9,671 nt of DNA. Source: Pseudomonadota bacterium. Lineage in GTDB: Bacteria; Pseudomonadota; Alphaproteobacteria; UBA2966; CAIVPW01. The notes below the pieces were generated by a model, which was not told the origin of the DNA, did not search any database, and saw nothing but the letters and a program-made list of their open reading frames with translations. Positions 1 through 6,691 of the stretch are shown here, piece after piece. Both the position numbers and the translations under genes were made by a program. The stretch lies in contig JAQBXG010000050.1 of the NCBI GenBank assembly GCA_027625125.1, positions 1 through 9,671 of the forward strand. Reading direction: 5' to 3'. Positions within the stretch are counted from its first letter, which is position 1. Each line of letters starts with the position of its first letter.

Positions 1-77
1 AAGCAGCGATCCTCGATATGGACCGCTGCGTCCCCGTGTGGAACGTACAAGCCGTTGACATAGGCCACGCGGGCCAT
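1..77 (-). CDS. dat: D-amino acid aminotransferase (class IV, PLP-dependent), 5' end only
   Basis: Only the first 25 codons and two further bases lie in the window; the gene continues past the left edge. The visible start reads MARVAYVNGLYVPHGDAAVH followed by IEDRC. This resembles the N-terminus of class IV aminotransferases of the D-alanine aminotransferase type, which open with a 'YVNG.YVPH.DA.V.IEDRG' strand pattern. Such enzymes are cytoplasmic and swap amino groups between D-amino acids and 2-oxo acids, supplying D-Glu or D-Ala for peptidoglycan. The ATG is preceded by a strong GGAGG five bases upstream, and it begins only two bases after the trkH stop, so translation is probably coupled to trkH. 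As I recall, an aminotransferase of this kind sits between trkA and hfq in several alphaproteobacteria, which supports the call. A branched-chain aminotransferase or aminodeoxychorismate lyase from the same fold cannot be excluded from 25 residues. Confidence 0.75.
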   Translation of the reverse strand, partial: MARVAYVNGLYVPHGDAAVHIEDRC

Positions 78-79
78 CG

Positions 80-1534
80 CTACCTCCGCCAGAACAATGG
101 ATTCAGAAGAATCAGCACCGTGAAGAATTCCAGACGGCCAAGCAGCATGCCAACACCCATCAGAACGCGCGCCGCGGCCGGCTGGTCGTCAAAGCTGGCG
201 ATTCCGTCCGGAAAATATGCGGCGGCCGGAACGGTGTTGGAAAGCGCTCCGGCGGCGGCATACACCGCGTCGCGGAACTCCAAACCGGACAGCGCCAGCA
301 ATACCGACAACGCGCCAAACCCGAACAGAACCACGACGAAGAACGCCCATACGGCGCGCATCGCCTCCGGCTCGACCCGCATTCGGCCATAACGGATTTC
401 CTCCACCCCGTGCGGATGCGACAACCGGGTGATCTCGCGCCGCGCCAATCGCAACAGCAGAAACACCCGCATCGTCTTCAATCCGCCTGCGGTCGAGCCG
501 GTGCAGCCGCCGGCGAGCATCAGCACCAGCAGCAACAGCGGCGCCAGCAACGGCCAGGCGATGTCGCCGCCGGTCGAAAACCCGGTCGTCGTGATCGCCG
601 AAACGGCGGCAAACGCGCCATGTCGTATCGCCTCGCCCGCTTCGACGCCGGACAGCGCCGCCAAAGCGACGGAGATTGCGGCCGCGGCCAGCGCCGCGAC
701 GGAGACAAAACGCAGGAACTCCGGGTCGCGCCAGTATTCGCGCGGGTTCCGGCGCCGCACGACCAACCAGTGCAGGGACGCGTTCGCCGCCCCCAGGACC
801 ATGAACACGATCAGCACGGCCTCCGCCGCCGGGTTCGCGAACGCGCCGACCGACCCGTCCCGGGTACTGAAGCCGCCGGTCGACACGGTGGCAAGCGCGT
901 GGGCGACGGCATCGAACGCAGGAATCCCGGTCGCGAGCAGCGCAACGAAACACGCCGCGGCCAGGATCGCAAAGACGGCGGACACCGCGAGGCCAGTCGA
1001 CGCCAACCGCTCCAACAGGGGATCCTGTTCGCCGTGCAGCATGGCGCCGGGATAAAGCTGCATCCCGCCGACGCCGAGATGCGCCAGATGCACCACCACC
1101 GTCATCACCGTCGCCACCCCGCCCAGCCATTGCAGCATCGCCCGCCAGATCAGCGTCGCGTGCCCCGCCGCCTCGATGGGTCCGATCGCCGTCGCGCCGG
1201 TCGTCGTCAGACCCGACACGGATTCAAACCAGGCATTCAAAGCCCCGGATGCCGCCCCGGCCGCATACAGCGGCAGGGCCGCGAACAGCGGCGCCACCAC
1301 CCAGACGGCGACAGTCGCGGCGACATTTTCCCGTTTCGTGCCCGCCGCCCGCGACCCCCGCGTGGCGATAATCAGCAATCCGGCGGCGAATACCGTCATC
1401 ACCGCGGCAACGGCAAATGCCGCCGCCGCGTCGGATTCGCCGTAGCCGAATCCGACCGCCACCGGGACCGTCATCGCGATACCCAGAACGGCAAGCGCCC
1501 AACCGAGGATGGAAGAAACACTGGCGAACGACAT
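80..1534 (-). CDS. trkH: Trk-type potassium uptake transporter, membrane subunit TrkH
   Basis: A 484-residue integral membrane protein, almost exactly the length of E. coli TrkH (483). It is the ion-conducting subunit, importing K+ across the inner membrane, and assembles with cytoplasmic TrkA. The four-fold M1-P-M2 plan is visible through its pore loops: P1 GLTTTGAT (Gly113), P2 VSTGGFS (Gly220-221), P3 ITTTGFSTGG (Gly318) and P4 ALSNTVPA. The family signature GGCTGSTAGGLK follows P3, in the region of the intramembrane loop that gates the pore. The C-terminus GRLEFFTVLILLNP-FWR is typical. The oddity is P4, where the usual filter glycine (SN[TV]GP) is replaced by Val435. The gene starts 18 bases after the trkA stop with only a weak purine stretch upstream, and ends two bases before the aminotransferase ATG. 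Family assignment is secure; whether the altered fourth filter conducts normally is unknown. Confidence 0.95.
   Translation of the reverse strand: MSFASVSSILGWALAVLGIAMTVPVAVGFGYGESDAAAAFAVAAVMTVFAAGLLIIATRGSRAAGTKRENVAATVAVWVVAPLFAALPLYAAGAASGALNAWFESVSGLTTTGATAIGPIEAAGHATLIWRAMLQWLGGVATVMTVVVHLAHLGVGGMQLYPGAMLHGEQDPLLERLASTGLAVSAVFAILAAACFVALLATGIPAFDAVAHALATVSTGGFSTRDGSVGAFANPAAEAVLIVFMVLGAANASLHWLVVRRRNPREYWRDPEFLRFVSVAALAAAAISVALAALSGVEAGEAIRHGAFAAVSAITTTGFSTGGDIAWPLLAPLLLLVLMLAGGCTGSTAGGLKTMRVFLLLRLARREITRLSHPHGVEEIRYGRMRVEPEAMRAVWAFFVVVLFGFGALSVLLALSGLEFRDAVYAAAGALSNTVPAAAYFPDGIASFDDQPAAARVLMGVGMLLGRLEFFTVLILLNPLFWRR
83..87 (-). promoter_or_regulatory. Shine-Dalgarno site of the aminotransferase gene
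   Basis: Minus-strand GGAGG lies five bases before the ATG at 77 and is built into the last two arginine codons of trkH (cgg agg tag). It is the clearest ribosome binding site in the window. It fixes the start of the truncated downstream gene and indicates translation directly after trkH termination. Confidence 0.7.
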
Positions 1535-1552
1535 TCGCTCGCACCAATCCGA

Positions 1553-2929
1553 TCAGAAGAACTCGAGCCTCACGGAGAAAAGCTTCTCCGCGTTTCGGAC
1601 CGTATTCGCGGGCGTCAACAGGATCACCCGATCCTTCGCCTCGATCACAGTGCTGCCGCGCGGGATCAAAACCTGGTCGTCCCGCACCAGGGCGCCGATG
1701 ACGATTCCCTCGGGCAGTTTCACGTCGCGCAGCGCCGACCCTGCCATCGGCGACGTTTCCACCGCTTCGCCCTCGATCACCTCGGCGAGACCGTCGCGGA
1801 TGCTGTAGACGCTGCGAATGCGCCCGCGGCGCACATAGTGCAGCACCCGTGAAACCGTGACGGCGCGCGGATTCACCGCGACATCGATCCCCAGCGACGA
1901 AGTAAGCGGCGGATAGGCGGCGTTGTTGACCAGTGTGATGGCGCGACGGCAACCGGCATGCTTTGCCAACAGCGAAGCCAAGACGTTGACCTCGTCATTG
2001 TCGGTGACGGCGACAACGGTTTCGGCGGTTCCAACATTGGCTTCGTCGAGGATTTCGCGCTCCAGCGCGTTGCCGTGAATGACGATGGTCCGTTTCACCT
2101 CGCCGGCGATAAAGGTTGCGCGATCCGCCTGCGCCTCGATCAATTTGATCGACACATTGCGATGTTCGTCCTCGATCTGGCGCGCAAGGAACAGTCCGAC
2201 GTTGCCGCCACCGATGATGACGACCCGGCGGGCAGCCAGTTCGTCGTGGCCGAACGCGCGCATCGCCCGCTCCATGTGCGGCGTCTCGACCGCGAAGTAC
2301 ACTTCGTCGCCGATGTGCACCTCTTCGTTTCCATGGGGCACGCGCACGACCCCGGACCGGAAGATTCCCATGATGCGGATATGCAGATCGGGAAACAACT
2401 CGGTCAGCTGGCGCAGCGGCGTGTCGACAATCGGACAGCCTTCGTCGATATAGATACCGACGACCCGCACCTTGTCGTCCGCGAACGGAATCATATCGAT
2501 CGCTCCCGGCGTAATCAGCCGCCGGGTCACCGCCTGGGCGATTTCCACCTCGGGCGATATGACCACGTCGATCGGCAGATGCTCGCGCGCGAACAGCCCC
2601 TTCCACTCCGGTCGCAGATACTCCTGCGACCTCACTCGGGCGATCTTGGTCGGCACCTCGAACAGCGAATGCGCCACCTGGCACGCCATCATGTTCACTT
2701 CGTCGGCGAACGTGACGGCGATAATCATATCGGCCTGTTTGGCGCCCGCCTGCGCAAGCACGTCCGGTCGCGAGGCGTGACCGACGATCGTCTGCGCGTC
2801 AATCTGCTCGCTGACCCGCTTGATCAACTGCGCCGACTGATCGATTACGGTGACGTCGTTCTGTTCGGCCGCCAACCGGCTGGCGATGCTGAACCCCACC
2901 TGGCCGGCGCCGCAAACGATAACCTTCAT
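1553..2929 (-). CDS. trkA: Trk potassium transporter regulatory subunit TrkA
   Basis: A 458-residue cytoplasmic protein, the same length as E. coli TrkA. It binds NAD(H)/ATP and gates the TrkH channel. It shows the expected duplication of RCK units. The first Rossmann unit begins at residue 3 with VCGAGQVG and an acidic residue after the second strand (Asp30 in VIDQ). The second begins near residue 236 with IIGGGNVG (240-245) and its acidic residue at Glu265 (LIEAQ). Each is followed by a TrkA_C-type segment, for example VIPRGSTVIEAKD-like sequence near the C-terminus. The ATG at 2929 lies 12 bases after the ntrX stop, with a weak GGA about six bases upstream, so it is likely co-transcribed with ntrX. 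The next gene is trkH, encoding its membrane partner. No key residue appears to be missing. Confidence 0.96.
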   Translation of the reverse strand: MKVIVCGAGQVGFSIASRLAAEQNDVTVIDQSAQLIKRVSEQIDAQTIVGHASRPDVLAQAGAKQADMIIAVTFADEVNMMACQVAHSLFEVPTKIARVRSQEYLRPEWKGLFAREHLPIDVVISPEVEIAQAVTRRLITPGAIDMIPFADDKVRVVGIYIDEGCPIVDTPLRQLTELFPDLHIRIMGIFRSGVVRVPHGNEEVHIGDEVYFAVETPHMERAMRAFGHDELAARRVVIIGGGNVGLFLARQIEDEHRNVSIKLIEAQADRATFIAGEVKRTIVIHGNALEREILDEANVGTAETVVAVTDNDEVNVLASLLAKHAGCRRAITLVNNAAYPPLTSSLGIDVAVNPRAVTVSRVLHYVRRGRIRSVYSIRDGLAEVIEGEAVETSPMAGSALRDVKLPEGIVIGALVRDDQVLIPRGSTVIEAKDRVILLTPANTVRNAEKLFSVRLEFF

Positions 2930-2932
2930 CTT

Positions 2933-2944
2933 TGATCCGGATCA
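2933..2944. other. Perfect 12-bp palindrome at the ntrX/trkA junction
   Basis: TGATCCGGATCA is its own reverse complement. It spans the ntrX stop codon (positions 2942-2944) and most of the 12-base gap before trkA. It could be chance, a protein-binding site, or a constraint of the stop codon plus the ribosome-binding region. No T-run follows, so it is not a terminator. Confidence 0.5.
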
Positions 2945-4339
2945 GGCGCGAAGAATCGGACCGCGACGGTTTTGCACGCTCAGCGCCTTCAGCTTGCGGT
3001 GCAGCGCCGACCGTTCCATGCCGACAAAGTTCGCCGTGCGCGAAACATTGCCGCCGAATCGCGTGATCTGCGCGGTCAGGTATTCACGCTCGAAAACTTC
3101 TCGCGCTTCCCGCAAGGCCATCGACATGATGTCCTCGGCGACGGTCGGCAGCACCGCGGCAATTGTGCCGGCGCCAAGTTCCGCCGGCAGCATCGATGCC
3201 TGGATCGTTGTCGCGTCGCCCGGTGCCATGATCAACAGCCGCTCAATCAGGTTGCGAAGTTCGCGAACGTTGCCGGGCCAGTCATAGGCCTGGAGGATCG
3301 CCATCGCATCCTCGTCGATCTCCCGCGCAGGCAAACCCGTCGCTTCGGCGCTGCGGCGAACGAAGTGCCGCGCCAGCAGCGGGATGTCCTCGCGCCGGTC
3401 GCGCAAAGCCGGCACGCGGATCGGCACGACGTTGAGACGATGGTACAGGTCCTCGCGAAAACGCCCGGTGCCGATGTCCTCGGCCAGATCGCGAGACGAT
3501 GCGCTGACCACCCGCACATCCACCTGGATGCGGCCGCCGCCACCTACCCGCTCGAACGTCTGGTCCTGGAGGAGCCGCAGGATTTTGGCCTGGGTTTCCG
3601 CCGGCATTTCCGCGACGTGGTCCAGAAACAGCGTGCCGCCGTGGGCCTGTTCGAACGTGCCGACGCGGCGGCCGCCCGAAACGCCCGCCGCTTCGTCGAT
3701 GCCGAACAGCTCCACCTCCATGCGGTCCGGGGCCATCGCCGCCGCATTGACGACGACGAACGGGCCATCGGCGCGGCGCGACCGCATATGCACCATGCGC
3801 GCCACGACCTCCTTGCCGGAACCGGCGGGGCCGGAGATCAACACGCGGGAGCCGGTGGGGGCGACTTTTTCGACCGCCTGGCGGAGGAACGTCAACGCCG
3901 GCGAATTGCCGATCAGCTCCGTCTCGGGGCTGCCGCGCAGACGCAGTTCGCGGTTTTCGCGGCGCAAGCGCGCTGCTTCGATGGCGCGGCGCACCATCGT
4001 GATCAAACGATCCGCCTTGAACGGTTTTTCGATGTAGTCATAGGCGCCGGCCTTGATCGAGGCGACGGCGGTTTCAATGTTGCCGTGGCCGCTGATCATC
4101 ACAACCGGCAGATCCGCATCGATTTCGTGCGCCAGCGACAACAGTTCGAGGCCGTCAAGCTCGCTTCCGTCCAACCATATATCCAGCACCAGAAGGGACG
4201 GCAGCCGCGCGCGAATCGCCGCCAGCGCGGCGCTGCTGTCGGCGGCGGTTCGGGTTTCAAAGCCCTCGTCGGACAGAATGCCCGAAACGAGATCGCGAAT
4301 ATCCGCCTCGTCGTCGACGATCAGAATGTCATGCGCCAT
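2942..4339 (-). CDS. ntrX: Nitrogen regulation response regulator NtrX
   Basis: A 465-residue response regulator with receiver, AAA+ and Fis-type helix-turn-helix domains. The receiver (about 1-120) has the acidic pair Asp9/Asp10, phospho-acceptor Asp53 in LDIWLDGS, Ser83 and Lys105 in EKPF. The AAA+ domain has Walker A GPAGSGKE (170-177). Between ELFG (210-213) and the Walker B strand the GAFTGA loop that contacts sigma-54 is absent, as is known for alphaproteobacterial NtrX, so it probably acts with sigma-70 or as a repressor. The DNA-binding helix-turn-helix is at about 430-450 (NVSRTANFVGMERSALHRKL). The second Walker B acidic residue is replaced: FLDHVAEM, with His241 where Glu is normal. 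The ATG at 4339 is chosen because the receiver begins there and AAGG lies nine bases upstream; the longer open frame only reads into ntrY. It overlaps ntrY by 11 bases, implying translational coupling with its cognate kinase. Confidence 0.95.
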   Translation of the reverse strand: MAHDILIVDDEADIRDLVSGILSDEGFETRTAADSSAALAAIRARLPSLLVLDIWLDGSELDGLELLSLAHEIDADLPVVMISGHGNIETAVASIKAGAYDYIEKPFKADRLITMVRRAIEAARLRRENRELRLRGSPETELIGNSPALTFLRQAVEKVAPTGSRVLISGPAGSGKEVVARMVHMRSRRADGPFVVVNAAAMAPDRMEVELFGIDEAAGVSGGRRVGTFEQAHGGTLFLDHVAEMPAETQAKILRLLQDQTFERVGGGGRIQVDVRVVSASSRDLAEDIGTGRFREDLYHRLNVVPIRVPALRDRREDIPLLARHFVRRSAEATGLPAREIDEDAMAILQAYDWPGNVRELRNLIERLLIMAPGDATTIQASMLPAELGAGTIAAVLPTVAEDIMSMALREAREVFEREYLTAQITRFGGNVSRTANFVGMERSALHRKLKALSVQNRRGPILRA

Positions 4340-6596
4340 ATGCGCGCACCTTTTCGGCCTTCTGCGGCTTGGGCCGTTCCGGCGCCGCTTCGACTTCGCC
4401 GACCGGGAACCGCAGCACCACGGTGGCGCCGCCGCCGCTGCGATCCGCAAGCGTGATCGTGCCGCGATGGTCATCGATCACCTTGGCGACGATGGCCAAC
4501 CCCAGCCCGGTGCCTTTGACCTTGGTGGTGACATATGGCTCCATCAGCCGGTTGCGGTCGGCATCCGGCAACCCCCGCCCATTATCGGAGACCGTCAGAA
4601 TCACTTCGTCTTCGGTCCGCTCGACTCGAAGCAATATGAACCCTTTTGGCAGCGGCTGGCCGTCGGCGGTGCTGCGGGCGGCGATTGCCTGCGCCGAATT
4701 CAGCAACAGGTTCGTCAGCACCTGCGACATTTGCCGCGGGTCGCAACGGAGCACGACCGGGTCGGCCGGCAGCTGCGTCTCGTAATCGATTCCAGGATTT
4801 GCGACCTGTTGCAGGAACAGCGCCTGTTTTGCCAGTTCGACAACGTTCTCGTTGCGGAACACCGGCGCCGGCATGCGCGCGAACGACGAGAATTCGTCAA
4901 TCAGCCGGCCGATATCCCCGACCTGGCGAATGATCGTCTCGGTGCATTGCTCGAACACTTCCGGGTCCGACGCCACGTCGTCGCGATATTTGCGGCGCAG
5001 GCGCTCCGCCGATAGCTGGATCGGAGTCAGTGGATTCTTGATTTCGTGGGCAATGCGGCGGGCGATGTCGGCCCACGCCGCGCTGCGCTGGGCGGCCATA
5101 AGCTGCGTCACATCGTCGAACGTCACGACGTAGCCCTCGACACCCTCTTCGCTCCGCTCCGCGGCGATCCGGACCAGCAGCGTATGCATGTTGCCCTTGC
5201 GCGTAACCTGCACCTGCCCGGTGGCGAGACGCGCCGGACGGCCTTGCGCCTCAGCGAACAGCGCCGCCAGCTCCGGTAACACGCTGGTCAGTCTTGCGCC
5301 GGTCATCTGCGCTGCCGTCGTTTCCAAAAGGTTCGCGGCCGCGCGATTCGGCAGGTTCACGGTCCCATCGGCGGCGACGCCAATCACGCCGGACGACACC
5401 CCGGACAGAACCGCCTCGGTAAAGCGCCGGCGATTGTCCAATTGTTCGTTCGCCGTCATCAGTTCGGTGCGCTGCCCCTGCAACTGGCTGGTCATGCGAT
5501 TGAAGGCCCGGCTCAGGCTGCCGATCTCGTCGCCGACCGGTCCCTCGGGCACACGCGCCGACAGGTCGCCCTCGCGAACCCGTTCCGCCGCCCGCACCAG
5601 CGATGACACGGGGCCGACGAGCCGAGAGGCGAACAGCAGCGCGATCCAGACCGCTGCCAGCAGCAACAACAGGGCGACAACGATGAAGATCAGCGAAAAG
5701 GTGATTTGCAATCCTTCGCGTTCGCTTTCCAGTCGTTGGTATTCAGCGACGGCGCTTTTCGTCTGATCGGCGTGGATCAAGACGCGGGAATCTACATAGC
5801 GTCCGACAAACAGATAGGTATCGACGAACCGGTCGAGCCGCACCAACGCGCGCACCCGTTCGACGTTGTCGGTGGTAACCACGACCACCTCGCCCTGGGC
5901 TGCGCGTTCCAGTTCGCGCGCGCTGACCAGATCGAACTCCATCGAAAAGCTGAGGCCGGCGCGAGCGAGGATATCGCCGTTGCGGTTGAATACGATGGCC
6001 TCGGGAAGACTGAGCGACGCCGCCTCGGAAACCAACAGGGATCGCAGCTTCAACGGATCGCTGCGGACCTCCGCCGCCCGGCGGTCCAGCTCGTTCGCCA
6101 TCGCCAGCACTTCGGCGCGAATCTGTTGTCGGTGTTCCTCGCGGTACGCCTCGGCGACCGCGACCGATTCCTCGAGCGCGGTGCGAACCCGCTCGTTGAA
6201 CCACGATTCCAGGCCGAAATTGAAGAACAGGGCGGAAAACACCGCCACGACGATCGCCGGCGCGACCGCCACCAGACTGAACAGCACGACCATGCGGGTG
6301 TGCAGCCGCGATCCCGCGGACCCGCGGCGGCGCTCGATCCACAACAACACCAGCCGCCGCGACACCACCCCGCCCAGCGACAGCAGCAGCACCAGGTCGA
6401 CAAGAAGCAGCATCAGCACGGTCTGCGGATCGGGACCGAACGGCGACGAGCCGGACAGCGCCGCATACGTCAGAACGCCCGAGAACACCGCCGCCAGCAC
6501 CAGCGCCAGCGCCAGACGCCGCACGAGTTCGACCCGCCGCGCCCATCCGAGAATGCGCGCCGGTCCGACCGGTATCAGATGCTCATGGGTGGTCAT
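4329..6596 (-). CDS. ntrY: Membrane-bound nitrogen sensor histidine kinase NtrY
   Basis: A 755-residue histidine kinase, usual length for the family. Two N-terminal membrane segments (about 25-48 and 62-82) precede a third (about 101-125). A sensor region of roughly 170 residues, probably periplasmic, leads to a fourth segment (about 298-325). A HAMP linker (RLVGPVSSLVRAAERVREGD) and a PAS domain (about 395-500) follow. The dimerisation/phospho-acceptor box RIAHEIKNPLTPIQLS has His517. The ATP-binding domain shows the N box (LTNLLLNSAQ), G1 (VSDNGRGLPD, near 667) and G2 (GTGLGLAIV, near 692). The tail is rich in Pro, Lys and Glu. It phosphorylates NtrX, encoded just downstream with an 11-base overlap. 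The ATG at 6596 was chosen because it gives a short cytoplasmic lead before the first membrane segment; an ATG at 6656 and a TTG at 6686 are in frame. None has a good ribosome binding site, so the start is the least certain part of this call. Confidence 0.94.
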   Translation of the reverse strand: MTTHEHLIPVGPARILGWARRVELVRRLALALVLAAVFSGVLTYAALSGSSPFGPDPQTVLMLLLVDLVLLLSLGGVVSRRLVLLWIERRRGSAGSRLHTRMVVLFSLVAVAPAIVVAVFSALFFNFGLESWFNERVRTALEESVAVAEAYREEHRQQIRAEVLAMANELDRRAAEVRSDPLKLRSLLVSEAASLSLPEAIVFNRNGDILARAGLSFSMEFDLVSARELERAAQGEVVVVTTDNVERVRALVRLDRFVDTYLFVGRYVDSRVLIHADQTKSAVAEYQRLESEREGLQITFSLIFIVVALLLLLAAVWIALLFASRLVGPVSSLVRAAERVREGDLSARVPEGPVGDEIGSLSRAFNRMTSQLQGQRTELMTANEQLDNRRRFTEAVLSGVSSGVIGVAADGTVNLPNRAAANLLETTAAQMTGARLTSVLPELAALFAEAQGRPARLATGQVQVTRKGNMHTLLVRIAAERSEEGVEGYVVTFDDVTQLMAAQRSAAWADIARRIAHEIKNPLTPIQLSAERLRRKYRDDVASDPEVFEQCTETIIRQVGDIGRLIDEFSSFARMPAPVFRNENVVELAKQALFLQQVANPGIDYETQLPADPVVLRCDPRQMSQVLTNLLLNSAQAIAARSTADGQPLPKGFILLRVERTEDEVILTVSDNGRGLPDADRNRLMEPYVTTKVKGTGLGLAIVAKVIDDHRGTITLADRSGGGATVVLRFPVGEVEAAPERPKPQKAEKVRAYGA
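4349..4352 (-). promoter_or_regulatory. Ribosome binding site deciding the ntrX start
   Basis: Minus-strand AAGG, within AAAAGGTG, sits nine bases before the ATG at 4339 and inside the 3' end of ntrY. It supports the internal ATG over the earlier alternative starts in the same frame, which would add 45 low-complexity residues ahead of the receiver domain. Confidence 0.45.
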
Positions 6597-6662
6597 CGAC
6601 AAACCGCAACCCGCTGGAACACCATCGCAGTCTACCACAATGTTGCACGTATGCATCACTCG

Positions 6663-6684
6663 GGCGGCGTCCGGTTGCGCCGCC
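6663..6684 (-). other. Perfect GC-only stem-loop between ntrC and ntrY
   Basis: On the minus strand GGCGGCG and CGCCGCC form a perfect 7-base-pair stem around an 8-base loop (CAACCGGA), beginning seven bases after the ntrC stop codon. No T-run follows, so it is not a canonical intrinsic terminator. In the 95-base gap separating the two kinase/regulator pairs it could protect the ntrBC message, attenuate read-through, or mark an RNA processing site. If ntrY started at TTG 6686, the hairpin would lie inside its coding region. Confidence 0.5.
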
Positions 6685-6691
6685 AAGACGG

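Noticed and set aside
410..1852. Long plus-strand open frame (480 codons) opposite trkH/trkA
   Set aside because: The translation is low-complexity and rich in Arg, Gln, His and Gly, as expected for the antisense of GC-rich genes. It lies opposite two clearly recognised genes and shows no domain.
3690..3720. Missing GAFTGA loop in NtrX considered as damage
   Set aside because: Loss of this loop is a known property of alphaproteobacterial NtrX, so it is not a mutation particular to this window.
6648..6659. TGCA-N4-TGCA motif as an NtrC binding site before ntrY
   Set aside because: NtrC sites have TGCA half-sites about nine bases apart; here they are four bases apart, and there is no convincing sigma-54 -24/-12 element (GG-N10-GC) downstream.
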